Origin: Candidatus Gastranaerophilales bacterium
GTDB lineage: Bacteria; Cyanobacteriota; Vampirovibrionia; Gastranaerophilales; Gastranaerophilaceae
Reading direction: 5' to 3'
Assembly: GCA_944325565.1 (NCBI GenBank)
Contig: CALVAT010000003.1
Location: 1 to 52,074, forward strand
Length of the DNA stretch: 52,074 nucleotides
Under the pieces are notes generated by a model. That model did no database searches. It saw nothing but the letters and a program-made list of their open reading frames with translations, and was not told the origin of the DNA. Positions 15,887 to 24,777 of the stretch are shown in pieces (positions within the stretch are counted from its first letter, which is position 1; every line of letters begins with the position of its first letter). A program made the position numbers and the translations under genes.

Positions 15887-17803
15887 ATGTTCAGAAAAGA
15901 CATGAAAATCGGTGAAGGAGATAAATATGATTTAACAAAGGTTTCGACCCAAAGTGTAAATCAGGAAGAAGTCGCTAAAAATAATGCTAAATTAATAAAA
16001 ATTTTTAAAGCATTTGATGAAAATCAAGACGGCAAACTAAACTCAACAGAAATGGCCAAAGCAATGCGGGCCTTTGATGAATTAGATATAAATAATGACT
16101 CAAAACTTTCTCAAAAAGAATTAGAAGAAGCTGCCGAGAATTTCAACAAAAATTTCAAGCTTTCGGACAATGAACAGGTGAAAGCAAAAGATATTAAAGA
16201 TTTCATAAAAAATATCTTTAATACAACCCAAAACGATCCAACATCAGAAACCCAAAAGGTTCTGCAGCAATATCAAAAACAACAGGAGCAGATGCATCAG
16301 GAAGAATTACAAAGAATGATTGATGATGCAGCCAAAAGCTATGGCTGGGAATGGGCATTTGGAAATGAACGAGAAGGTGCATATTATGATAAAAAGACAG
16401 GTAAATATTACCTGCCCAACAAAGATGGCACAGCTTTTATAGAAGTACACTGGTCAGATTCAGAACAAAGATTCAAAGTAATGTCAGAAGAAGAACTGGC
16501 ACAACTTAATGCTGCACTAGAGGCTCAAAGAGCCGAAGAAGAAGCTGCGGCTGAAGCTGAAGAGGACAAGAACAAAACATACGGCTACGTTGTTCAGCCG
16601 GATGAAAGCTTTACAGATGTTGTGACAAAATCTCTTAAGGCTCAGGGAATAGAAAACCCGACAGAAGAACAAATAGCGGAAGCAAAAGAACAATTCAAAA
16701 AAGATAACCCCAACGCAATAAGAACGACTTCCGACGGTTACGAGTTTTTGCTCGTAGGCGAACAGGTAAAACTGCGCGGCGAAGTTGAATCCCCTAAAAA
16801 CTCACAGGAGGCTATTGCACAGTGGGCAGAAGACCACCCTGATCTGGTATGGAAATCAAAAGCGCAAAGAGAAGAAGAAGCAAGAATCAAACAACAGCGT
16901 GAAGAAACAGTACAAACAACAGCCGAAAGCATTGCACCGGATTTAACACCTAAAGAAACGATTGATGAAGATTTACAACAAAATGCCCAAACTATACAAC
17001 AAAATCAAACTGTGGCAAAAGACGTTAAAGAAGAAATTGAAGAAATATTAACAAAGACTAATCCGCCGGATTGGCAATTATTAGGTGTAATGTCAGAAAA
17101 AGACAGATTTAATAAAGATACAGTCGCATATATTATCGATGAACAAAATCTTGAAAAGATAGAACAAACAGTAATAAATGTTGATAAAAATAGAATATAT
17201 GGCGAAATACTAGGTCTTTTAAAAGAACGTGCTAAAGAATTAAACATAAAATTGCCTGATGAGCTGACAAAGCTTCCAGATGAAATGATATTAAACAAAA
17301 AAGAATTAATTAATAAACTATCTGCTGATATTAGGTCTGCAGAACAAAAAACGGTTGAAAATGCCAAAACTGATAAAGAGTCCTATGAAACAGAACAGGC
17401 AATGCTTGCAAAAATTAATGAAAATAAAGAATTATTTGAAGAATCCAATAACTCTCTTGCCCGTGTAGTTGACATGGCGGAAAATGAACCTGACAGTGTA
17501 ACACGCGGGACAACTAAAAAGGGTAGTGAATACTGCAGTCTTGAAGATGGCACCGAAATTTGTATAAAACGTGATAAAGAAGGTAATATCGTTTCAGTAC
17601 AGATTTACAACCCTGGAGGACCGGATAACCATTATGATATACGCTACAATTCGGACGGAACTGTATATTTTGACCCTGACGGGAAATATACTGGAAGTGG
17701 TGGCTATAAAGAAAGTATTATAGACGCTCCGTTTGACTTTGACAAAATAAAAGCACTGGCAGAGCGCATCTTCGGCGCAAAACCTAAAGCCGCAGAAGAA
17801 TAA
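15887..17803 (+). CDS. Large EF-hand protein with a LysM-like segment
   Basis: I start at 15887 (MFRKDMKIGEGDKY, 638 residues), where AAAGGTG sits six bases upstream; an ATG at 15872 is too close to its AGG. The N-terminal part has two EF-hand loops, DENQDGKLNSTE and DINNDSKLSQKE, so calcium binding is likely. Further on come a Glu-rich helix, YGYVVQPDESFTDVV...LVGEQVKL (a degenerate LysM-like segment with an insertion), long helical stretches, and a C-terminal YNPGGPDNHYDIRYNSDGTV beta segment. No signal peptide or membrane helix is visible, although LysM and EF-hand domains are usually extracellular. Function unknown. The 216 bases upstream hold no gene I can support. Confidence 0.7.
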   Translation: MFRKDMKIGEGDKYDLTKVSTQSVNQEEVAKNNAKLIKIFKAFDENQDGKLNSTEMAKAMRAFDELDINNDSKLSQKELEEAAENFNKNFKLSDNEQVKAKDIKDFIKNIFNTTQNDPTSETQKVLQQYQKQQEQMHQEELQRMIDDAAKSYGWEWAFGNEREGAYYDKKTGKYYLPNKDGTAFIEVHWSDSEQRFKVMSEEELAQLNAALEAQRAEEEAAAEAEEDKNKTYGYVVQPDESFTDVVTKSLKAQGIENPTEEQIAEAKEQFKKDNPNAIRTTSDGYEFLLVGEQVKLRGEVESPKNSQEAIAQWAEDHPDLVWKSKAQREEEARIKQQREETVQTTAESIAPDLTPKETIDEDLQQNAQTIQQNQTVAKDVKEEIEEILTKTNPPDWQLLGVMSEKDRFNKDTVAYIIDEQNLEKIEQTVINVDKNRIYGEILGLLKERAKELNIKLPDELTKLPDEMILNKKELINKLSADIRSAEQKTVENAKTDKESYETEQAMLAKINENKELFEESNNSLARVVDMAENEPDSVTRGTTKKGSEYCSLEDGTEICIKRDKEGNIVSVQIYNPGGPDNHYDIRYNSDGTVYFDPDGKYTGSGGYKESIIDAPFDFDKIKALAERIFGAKPKAAEE

Positions 17804-17835
17804 AAAATCTAGTTATTATTAGAAAAATAATTAAT

Positions 17836-17940
17836 GTCATTCTGGGAACGAAGCCTGAAAATCTACTACGAAAAGAGATTTTTTGGTCACTTCGTTCGCT
17901 CAGAATGACAAATCAACAAAACGTCATTCTGAGCGAAACA
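17836..17940. repeat. REP-like palindromic element, three arms
   Basis: Three related arms occur in the gap between convergent genes: GTCATTCTGGGAACGAAG (17836-17853), its inverted partner CTTCGTTCGCTCAGAATGAC (17890-17909), and a second forward copy GTCATTCTGAGCGAAACA (17923-17940). The first two can form a long hairpin. GTCATTCTGAGCGAA-type repeats are a common intergenic palindrome in several bacterial groups. It may end transcripts from both sides; no transposase is nearby. Confidence 0.75.
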
Positions 17941-17967
17941 AGACCCACCGTTCATAATAACAGTGAT

Positions 17968-18510
17968 TTAATCCTCAATCGGCATAGTTATTATATATTT
18001 ATGTCCTGACTGTTTCTTGACAACTTTTTCTGTGTCTATATCTTCAGGTAGAACAAAACTCTGGGAGAAAGAATACACTCTGTCAGAATGTTTGCCTGAT
18101 TTTTCTCCCAGCCCGTTAACACTAACTTTATTTTTCTGTACATCAACGCTTACATTATTTGGACTGTTGTTAAAAGGTTTAAGGTCTATAATCATCTTAT
18201 ATGCATTTTGTGAATCATCTTTAAATGTCTCAACCGGTGATTTCATGTGCATTAATGCCCCGTTATGCATAGGCATTGCCCCCATAGAATCAAACATTTT
18301 TTCCTGTTCATCAATTATTCTGTCTATGTTATGCATCGGAACAGGCGGAGCATAATACGCGTGGCGCATTTGATCCAGCACATAATACACGGCAAGATAA
18401 CAGGCAATAAACAATACAAAAAGCACAAGCGCAAATTTTATCCAGTGTTCGGTTTTGCAGGTGCATTTGTGTTCGGTAATATCCTGTTTGTTTTCTGTAT
18501 TTTCTTCCAT
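17968..18510 (-). CDS. Membrane-anchored Hsp20-like protein
   Basis: A 180-residue protein with a Cys/Lys/Glu N-terminal tail, one membrane helix (FALVLFVLFIACYLAVYYVL, about 27-46), a Met/His/Pro-rich linker (PMHNIDRI, MGAMPMHNGALMHMK) and a C-terminal beta domain. That domain (YKMIIDLKPF, VSVDVQKNKVSVNG, SFSQSFVLPEDIDTEKV, KYIITMP) follows the strand order of alpha-crystallin/Hsp20 proteins. Hsp20 proteins are normally soluble chaperones; here it would face outward or be tethered to the membrane. AAGGAGATTTACT lies directly before the ATG. The Met/His-rich linker could bind metal such as copper; that is speculation. Confidence 0.65.
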   Translation of the reverse strand: MEENTENKQDITEHKCTCKTEHWIKFALVLFVLFIACYLAVYYVLDQMRHAYYAPPVPMHNIDRIIDEQEKMFDSMGAMPMHNGALMHMKSPVETFKDDSQNAYKMIIDLKPFNNSPNNVSVDVQKNKVSVNGLGEKSGKHSDRVYSFSQSFVLPEDIDTEKVVKKQSGHKYIITMPIED

Positions 18511-18575
18511 AGTAAATCTCCTTAATTGCTATTCTCAAATATTATATTAAGGCTTAAAAATTTTTATATTAGACT

Positions 18576-19367
18576 CTAAGAATCTATAGCGGGCAATATT
18601 TTTCGCAGTCTTTCAACCATATTATCTAAGATTATTATCTTTTCATCATTTTTCGCGACAAAAAGTCCTGTTAAATCCGCCTCAAAATGTTCGGGTAAAA
18701 ATTTACAATGCTGCATAGCATATTTTATCAGCCTTTTTTCTCCAGGGTGAAATATTTCATTCGCAGCAAATAACACATCAAAGTATGACGCTAAAAATGC
18801 AGTTATTCTATGATTTACGCTAACAGGATCGTTACGCTTTATCGCAAGTTTAATTTGCTCAAGATAAGACGCGCTTTTTTTATCCTTTAAAAGCATCATA
18901 TTCCTTTTTATAATGTTATCTCTCAACTCTGAGGGATAACCGCAGCTAATTTTATCCTGTAGTTGTTTAAACCAGCCGTTTTTGTCATACAAAATTTTTG
19001 ATGTTGCGACATTATGAAGAAAACATGTGCTATAGCCGTTTGAAGCGTAATGTTTGTTATAGACATTTTCAATACAATCCTGTATCCAGTTTGTGGATCT
19101 AAACATAAAATCCAGCCCGTTACAGTTTTTTAAGTTCCACTCATCGCCAGTTTCAAAATATCTGTTATCTATTTCATAGTCGTTTGAATACATCTTTGCC
19201 AGTTGAGTTCTGAATTCAAGAGGTATTTCCATATCAGAGTAAACATAAATGTCATAATCCGACATATCATCACTTTGACCAGAGGTTCTAGAACCCGACT
19301 GAACAACAGCATAAACACATTCAAGCTGTGAATACTGATATGCTATTTCTTTTAGTATACTTTCCAT
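18576..19367 (-). CDS. Nucleotidyltransferase-fold protein
   Basis: The 263-residue product begins with a nucleotidyltransferase core: VVQSGSRTSGQSDDMSDYDI, where GS and the D-Y-D pair match the GSxxxG...SDxD metal-binding motif of the minimal nucleotidyltransferase/DUF4037 group. A helical C-terminal domain follows. Relatives add nucleotides to RNA, antibiotics or proteins, or act as one half of toxin-antitoxin pairs, but no partner toxin or antitoxin gene lies next to it. It precedes the tethered Hsp20-like gene on the same strand by 65 bases. Substrate unknown. Confidence 0.7.
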   Translation of the reverse strand: MESILKEIAYQYSQLECVYAVVQSGSRTSGQSDDMSDYDIYVYSDMEIPLEFRTQLAKMYSNDYEIDNRYFETGDEWNLKNCNGLDFMFRSTNWIQDCIENVYNKHYASNGYSTCFLHNVATSKILYDKNGWFKQLQDKISCGYPSELRDNIIKRNMMLLKDKKSASYLEQIKLAIKRNDPVSVNHRITAFLASYFDVLFAANEIFHPGEKRLIKYAMQHCKFLPEHFEADLTGLFVAKNDEKIIILDNMVERLRKILPAIDS

Positions 19368-19454
19368 AAAAACTCCCGCAAATTATATAATTTATTTTAC
19401 AATACTTTGCACAAAATTTCTTCCACACAATTTATATGCTATAAAATATATTAT

Positions 19455-20333
19455 ATGAAAAAATTAGTTGCGAGTTTAATAGTTCTTTCGAACCTTTTTT
19501 GTTATTCCTTTGCCGCAGAAATAGGGCTTGGTAATGTAGACAAACACAAAGTGGAATACACTCCTAAAGTCCAAAAGGAAACAAAAGAGCTGACTATAGA
19601 CAAGGAGGATGCTCTCAAAGGTATCGCCGATATGCAGCAAAAAAAAGATATTGAAGATATTGAAATGCTGTGGGAAGCAACCGTAGAGAACAACAGCCTG
19701 ATTAAATTTGCCATGAAAAAGCTATCAATCCCGCCGGAACAGCAGAGATATCATTCTTCTCTGCTTGCAAAATCAGCTGCTGCATTGATTAACGGAGCAT
19801 CGTTTGTTCCTGCGCTTTTTGGTGCCAATTACATGGTTCAGTCAGCCTCTTACGCAACTGGAAGGCTGGCCAACAACTATCTTGCAAAGGTGAACAATCC
19901 TAAAGAAGTGCCCCTTACAGATACAGAACTCATTGAACTTGCGGGCATGATTGAATCTTTGCAGGATCAGATAATTAACGCATATTACAACTATAAAATG
20001 GCCCTGAGTCAGGTAAAGGACACAAGACAGAGGCTTGTTTTGTATAACAAAAACTATTCCGCTGCATTAAAAAAGGCACAAAGTGGGAATCCAGCAGATA
20101 AAATGGAAATGCTTGTATCAGGAGCAATGTATGATGATTTATTGTTTCAGGAGTTTGAACAAATCAGAGAAGTACGCAGATACCAGATGGATCTGGAACG
20201 GCTTGCCGGAAAAAAGACCGTACAGAATTTAAATCTGTATCAATATGCCTTCAAAAATGAACTATTCGGTGCAACCGGCAATACAAAACAATCCGCTGAG
20301 AAAAAAGCAGGAGGGAAAAATGATAAAAAATAA
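19455..20333 (+). CDS. Exported helical protein, first of a paralogous pair
   Basis: I start at 19455 (MKKLVASLIVLSNLFCYSFA, a clear Sec signal peptide ending before AEIG); the longer frame from 19407 would hide it. The mature part of about 270 residues is helical, with a small hydrophobic stretch (AAALINGASFVPALFGANYM). Its C-terminal region, LIELAGMIESLQDQIINAYY...ALSQVKDTRQRLVLYNK, resembles the coiled-coil hairpin of TolC-type proteins. The next gene encodes a paralogue with the same order of elements. The two overlap by 14 bases. Probably periplasmic or outer-membrane-associated. No complete TolC repeat pair is present, so a full efflux channel is unlikely from this protein alone. Confidence 0.62.
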   Translation: MKKLVASLIVLSNLFCYSFAAEIGLGNVDKHKVEYTPKVQKETKELTIDKEDALKGIADMQQKKDIEDIEMLWEATVENNSLIKFAMKKLSIPPEQQRYHSSLLAKSAAALINGASFVPALFGANYMVQSASYATGRLANNYLAKVNNPKEVPLTDTELIELAGMIESLQDQIINAYYNYKMALSQVKDTRQRLVLYNKNYSAALKKAQSGNPADKMEMLVSGAMYDDLLFQEFEQIREVRRYQMDLERLAGKKTVQNLNLYQYAFKNELFGATGNTKQSAEKKAGGKNDKK

Positions 20334-21225
20334 AATTTTTCTTACCTGTATGGCCGTAATTTTATCTATGCAATACTGCTTTGCTATTTCATTAGAGGAT
20401 ATAACAGAGCCTCTGCCTCCTGCATATCGTTTGGGAGTCGGTTCTGCGCCGGAAAATAAATATAAAGTTTCCGAATCTAACAAGGTTATAAAAGCCAAAG
20501 ATGCAACACTGGACAAACAATCAGAGGCTATAAAAAACATTACTTATGCTGATTTGAGTCTAAAAAAGATTGCAAAAGAGATAAGTGACGATGCAGAACT
20601 AGAATCAGCTGACATGCTTGCGGATATTCAACTTTTATGGATAGGAGCAGCCCAAAACAGCCAGACTGTCAAATTTATTGTTTACAAACTATCAAATCCA
20701 GATGAAGACAAACCCGATGAAAGCATTGTTAAAAAGATTATACAGCCTATATCGACTGTAGGAAGCCTTGCCGGCATAGGTATTGGCAATCCTGTTGCTG
20801 CAATTTCTTCTATTATGGGCAGCAGCATGCTGGGGTCTTTGTCTGTTGATGACAAAGATTTAAACTATAAGTTTTCTAAAGTCAACGATGCGGATATGGT
20901 TGTTTTAATCAGAAAAATTGAAGAACTGCAGAGAAAAATTATATTATATTATTTTGATTACATGACGGCCCGTCAGGCGCTGCAGCGTTCCGATTTACTT
21001 GTAGCTAAGAGAAGAAAAGACTTTAGTGACACAAAAGGTTTTTCAGATTCGCAAATAATAATGCTGGATGTATTTTATCGTGAGGCATTGAATAAACAGA
21101 GCAAGCTGCGCTCCGATTTTCTTTCCAAACGTTCTGCTTTAGAGCAGCTTGTTGGAATGGAATCCATGGCGCAATTTGAAGATGCTCTTGAAAAAAGAGA
21201 AGCTAAAACATCAAAAACAAAATAA
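20320..21225 (+). CDS. Exported helical protein, second of a paralogous pair
   Basis: The start at 20320 has GGAGGG four to nine bases upstream and gives a signal peptide (MIKNKIFLTCMAVILSMQYCFA). It overlaps the first paralogue by 14 bases. Shared features: a DIQLLWIGAAQNSQTVKFIVYKLS segment (compare DIEMLWEATVENNSLIKFAM in the first), a glycine/alanine-rich hydrophobic centre, and a C-terminal hairpin (IEELQRKIILYYFDYMTAR, later REALNKQSKLRSDFLSKRSA, LEQLVG) like one half of TolC. The end converges on the metalloprotease gene with only 13 bases between. Function unknown; the pair may form a hetero-oligomer. Confidence 0.62.
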   Translation: MIKNKIFLTCMAVILSMQYCFAISLEDITEPLPPAYRLGVGSAPENKYKVSESNKVIKAKDATLDKQSEAIKNITYADLSLKKIAKEISDDAELESADMLADIQLLWIGAAQNSQTVKFIVYKLSNPDEDKPDESIVKKIIQPISTVGSLAGIGIGNPVAAISSIMGSSMLGSLSVDDKDLNYKFSKVNDADMVVLIRKIEELQRKIILYYFDYMTARQALQRSDLLVAKRRKDFSDTKGFSDSQIIMLDVFYREALNKQSKLRSDFLSKRSALEQLVGMESMAQFEDALEKREAKTSKTK

Positions 21226-21238
21226 ATTCGTTATACTT

Positions 21239-24094
21239 CTACTCAAGAATTCCGGCTAGATAAGCTATAGTTCGAGGAAAATACTGCTGCCAAAAATGCG
21301 AACGAACAGATTGTACTTCGTTTTTAGGACAGGTGCTCAAAAGAGCATTAGTTTCAGCAATACCTTCCTGTATGGAGTCAGAGCCAAGATAGTGGTAATC
21401 AGCAACAAAGTAGCCGATTTCAGAAAGCTGAGAATCACCGAAATGAGCACGAAAAGCCTCTTTTTCTTCATTATAAATTTTTCTCAGGATTCTGTCGTCT
21501 TTGATTTTTTCATTTATATCTTTGAACATCAAACTATCTTTTGCATGTCCCCATTCATGAAGCAATACCGCTGTATCGAGATATGCTTCTTTTGTCATGA
21601 TTGTTTCATCATCAGGATTATATGCTGCATTTGGCACTTTTTCAGTAACATAAAAGGCTTTAAGGTCGAGTTCTTTCATCTTAAAAAGTTCATCACCCGG
21701 CAATGATTTAAGAAATGGCAGCAACCGAGCTTCTGTATTTCTTGTAAAGTTTTGGAGTTCTATTTTTTCAGTTTTGCCATTTTGTAAATTTTTAATGGTT
21801 ATATAGTTTTTATCAACTTTTATGTCGTATTTTTGGTTATTACGGGAAGAAATAAAATGATTTTCATCAATTACTTCAAAAGTAACGGATTGGTTCAAAA
21901 GCTCCTTTTGATTTTTATCTGTAATTCTATAATCAAGAATCAAGTTTCCCTTCCGGTCAGTTTCATAGCGGTAATAAGTTTTTGTGCCGTCTAAAGATTC
22001 CATGTTTTTTTCGACAATTTCACCGTCATTTGTTTTCAAAGCAGAACAAATCTTTTCGACACGTCCATCAGTATATATCCTTTTAATATTAAAAACGCCA
22101 TCTAGTGGTGACTTTTCAAGAACTTCTTCATAAATAAGATTATTATTCTTATCATACTTTTTAAACGACAGTGATTCTAAAACCTCGTATTTTGAAAAAT
22201 TTTCTTCTTTTATTTTATGCCTTATTTCTGTTAGAGTGTTATTTTTAAAATCATGCTCCTTTCTTGTCACACGATTGTTCCACTCGCATTCATGTATTTC
22301 TGCAGTAGGCCGGCCTTTTTCTATATCATAGAGCAATTTCTTTCTATCCCAGTCGTATCCTGTTGTGAGTTCTACAATGCTTGAAATATTCTGATTAAGC
22401 TGTATATCAACAGATTCTACACGTTTGTCTTTCAGATAATCCTTTAAATATTCTTTAAAATGCAGCAATTCTTCCTCGGTTGCATGTTTAAAAATACCTG
22501 AAGAAATCTGTCCTGTTTTAAGCCCGAGTTCTTGAAAATCCACTTTTTCAAGTTTTTCAATAACATCAAAATCCTGATAAACAATAAAGTTTTCAAATGC
22601 ATCTTTTGATGACATAGGAAGTTTCATTGTCATAAGTTTGTTTAAGTTATCCAGTACAGGTTTATAACACTTACGTTTGGGTATGCCGTCCTGTTCAAGA
22701 GTTGTCATCATAAGAACAAACTGAAGAGTCTTTCTATCCAGCCTTTGCTCTGATGTAAATCTATCGTTCGAAGTCCATTTTAAGTTATATAATTTTGCAA
22801 AAGTTTCAAGAGCGTAATCATCCTCTTCTAAAGAAAAACATTTAGCCATATATTCAATATCAGGCATAGACATTACGCCGTAATTATTTACATAAATATC
22901 AAGATACTTTTTAAGTGTAGAAGAATCAAATTTGCCCTTGTTTTCCCCAGCCTTCCTAACTGATGCATCAATAAAAGTTTCTATATTTTCCGTATTAACA
23001 GTACTGCATAGTGTATTAAGAATTTCTATATCTTTTTGTGTAAAAGAGGTATATGGCTGCGAAATTTTTTTCAAAATAATTTCAATGGCATCAGTTTTAT
23101 GATAGGAAGATTCGAGCATATTTTTAATAAACTCAACAGACGGTCTGTCATAATCAAGAGCAGAACGATTGTTTTGTGTAGATTTCATTTTTTCAATAAA
23201 ATCAAAAATCAGAGAAAAGTCCGAATCATCCTTCATTGATTTTGCAATTTCTACAAAATTATCCCGTTCTTTTTGCTTATCTTTAGGGAAAGAAAGCGCA
23301 ATCTTTTTAACGTAGTTCACACGCCACTTTTCAAATACCTTTGACAAATCATCATCCAGCTTTTTTATTTCATAAGAAAAATTCCCATCATTATTTTTTG
23401 CGCCATAGATTTGAGAAATTACATCATTTAATGATTCCCCATCGGACAATTTTTTATCTGCATAATCAAGCGCCGTTAAATCAATTTCTCCTTTATTATT
23501 TTTTAACGGAGCAAAAGCACATTTGGGATCAAAGTCAAAAAGAGGTTTAAAAGATTCAGCATGTTTTGTGAAAAATTTTACAGCAGCTTTATTAAATGAG
23601 CCATCACTGTTTTTTAAACTCTTTAACACCTCGGGACAATAGTCATAATCGCAGCTGTGCATTGTTTTGCTATTTGTATTCATTATCGAATCAGCGAGTT
23701 TTAATGCGCCATAATTGATAGTTCCATCTTCCTTTGCTGCGTCAAAAATTTTTAGAGAATTCCATATCAAATGATTTTTCGATTGAAAACTTTTTAAAAA
23801 TTCCAACGTTTTTTCAGTAACTTCACCGTTTTTACCGGCAAGACTAGCAAGCATTGAATCAAAACGTTTCTCATTCATTATGCCAATTTGTCTAAAATAA
23901 TTGAAAAGTTCATCTTTTGAAATTACTTTATCTTTATCTATTACGCCTGTATAGGCTTTCATAACAGAAGCATCAACAGCTACAGAAGCAGCGGGCTCTA
24001 TATTTTCAGCCACACCGACAGGTATGTCCCTCTGGGGCACAGAAATTTGAGCATCATTTTTTATTTGAAGTCTATTTGAATTGTTAACAATCAT
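21239..24094 (-). CDS. Large HEWGH metalloprotease-like protein
   Basis: The 951-residue product ends with a zinc-protease site: HEWGHAKD at 846-853 and glutamates 910 and 914 in IQEGIAETNA, as in gluzincins and the anthrax-lethal-factor-like group. The N-terminal part has an EF-hand-like DKDKVISKDELF. The middle is a long helical region followed by beta repeats with tyrosines (TKTYYRYETDRKGNLILDYR) like those of YD-type surface proteins. No signal peptide is seen. Domain order (helical targeting, repeats, protease) is reminiscent of secreted effectors or toxins, but no immunity or secretion gene lies beside it. Activity is inferred from the motif only. Confidence 0.7.
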   Translation of the reverse strand: MIVNNSNRLQIKNDAQISVPQRDIPVGVAENIEPAASVAVDASVMKAYTGVIDKDKVISKDELFNYFRQIGIMNEKRFDSMLASLAGKNGEVTEKTLEFLKSFQSKNHLIWNSLKIFDAAKEDGTINYGALKLADSIMNTNSKTMHSCDYDYCPEVLKSLKNSDGSFNKAAVKFFTKHAESFKPLFDFDPKCAFAPLKNNKGEIDLTALDYADKKLSDGESLNDVISQIYGAKNNDGNFSYEIKKLDDDLSKVFEKWRVNYVKKIALSFPKDKQKERDNFVEIAKSMKDDSDFSLIFDFIEKMKSTQNNRSALDYDRPSVEFIKNMLESSYHKTDAIEIILKKISQPYTSFTQKDIEILNTLCSTVNTENIETFIDASVRKAGENKGKFDSSTLKKYLDIYVNNYGVMSMPDIEYMAKCFSLEEDDYALETFAKLYNLKWTSNDRFTSEQRLDRKTLQFVLMMTTLEQDGIPKRKCYKPVLDNLNKLMTMKLPMSSKDAFENFIVYQDFDVIEKLEKVDFQELGLKTGQISSGIFKHATEEELLHFKEYLKDYLKDKRVESVDIQLNQNISSIVELTTGYDWDRKKLLYDIEKGRPTAEIHECEWNNRVTRKEHDFKNNTLTEIRHKIKEENFSKYEVLESLSFKKYDKNNNLIYEEVLEKSPLDGVFNIKRIYTDGRVEKICSALKTNDGEIVEKNMESLDGTKTYYRYETDRKGNLILDYRITDKNQKELLNQSVTFEVIDENHFISSRNNQKYDIKVDKNYITIKNLQNGKTEKIELQNFTRNTEARLLPFLKSLPGDELFKMKELDLKAFYVTEKVPNAAYNPDDETIMTKEAYLDTAVLLHEWGHAKDSLMFKDINEKIKDDRILRKIYNEEKEAFRAHFGDSQLSEIGYFVADYHYLGSDSIQEGIAETNALLSTCPKNEVQSVRSHFWQQYFPRTIAYLAGILE

Positions 24095-24193
24095 AAATTT
24101 ATAACGTTTATTATCATCTGGAATTTACAAGTTTAAGAAAAAAATTTACAGATTGTTAAACACTAAAAAAGTCTTTTCACTTTTTCAATACAA

Positions 24194-24223
24194 AAACAGG
24201 AGATGAAAAAACATCTCCTGTTT
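24194..24223 (-). terminator. Intrinsic terminator of the superoxide reductase-ferritin operon
   Basis: AAACAGGAGATG (24194-24205) pairs perfectly with CATCTCCTGTTT (24212-24223) around a six-base loop. On the minus strand it is followed by T residues and lies 28 bases after the ferritin stop. Confidence 0.85.
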
Positions 24224-24250
24224 ATATTTGAATAACAAACTATTATGTAA

Positions 24251-24760
24251 TTATGCTATTGTTGGAGCTACATAGGTTCTTGAGGCCAATTCCTGATCAA
24301 TAAGCAAAAGTGCGTGTTTGTCATCGCCTATGAGTTTTAATTTTGCACAGATTTCAGAGCAGTTTGCTTCTTCTTCAACCTGTTCTTTCAAATACCATTG
24401 CAAGAAAGATATTGCTGCTCTATCTTTTTCTGCTTCTGCAACATCTATAAGCCCATTGATTAAAGAAGTTACATGCTGTTCGTGTTTATAAACAGCTTCA
24501 AAACAGTCAAGCGCACAAGACCATTCCGAAGCAGGTTTGTCAATAGCGTCTATAATAACTCTGCCATCTCTTGAGATAAGATAATCAAAAAGTCCCATTG
24601 CATGAGCATTTTCTTCTTGAACCTGAACTCTCATCCAGTTTGCAAAACCTTTCAGACCGATTTCTTCAAAATAAGCAACCATTGAAAGGTAGAGGTTTGA
24701 TGAATACATTTCGTCTTTGATTTGCTTGTTAAAAGCAGCATTCATTTTTTCTGAAATCAT
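24251..24760 (-). CDS. ftnA: Ferritin
   Basis: A 169-residue non-haem ferritin with the four-helix bundle and ferroxidase ligands in KDEMYSSNLYLSM, FEEIGLKGFANWMRVQVQEENAHAM and LQWYLKEQVEEEANCSEI. Ferritins oxidise Fe(II) and store it as a mineral core in 24-mers in the cytoplasm, which limits Fenton chemistry. The ATG has TTGGAGT upstream. It follows superoxide reductase by 17 bases in one operon, so iron storage and superoxide removal are expressed together, a common arrangement in anaerobes. Confidence 0.95.
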   Translation of the reverse strand: MISEKMNAAFNKQIKDEMYSSNLYLSMVAYFEEIGLKGFANWMRVQVQEENAHAMGLFDYLISRDGRVIIDAIDKPASEWSCALDCFEAVYKHEQHVTSLINGLIDVAEAEKDRAAISFLQWYLKEQVEEEANCSEICAKLKLIGDDKHALLLIDQELASRTYVAPTIA

Positions 24761-24777
24761 ATTTTACTCCAATCTAT

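Noticed and set aside
21239-24094. Toxin-immunity pair
   Set aside because: The neighbouring genes are exported paralogues in convergent orientation, and no small gene follows the protease on its strand before the 21239 end.
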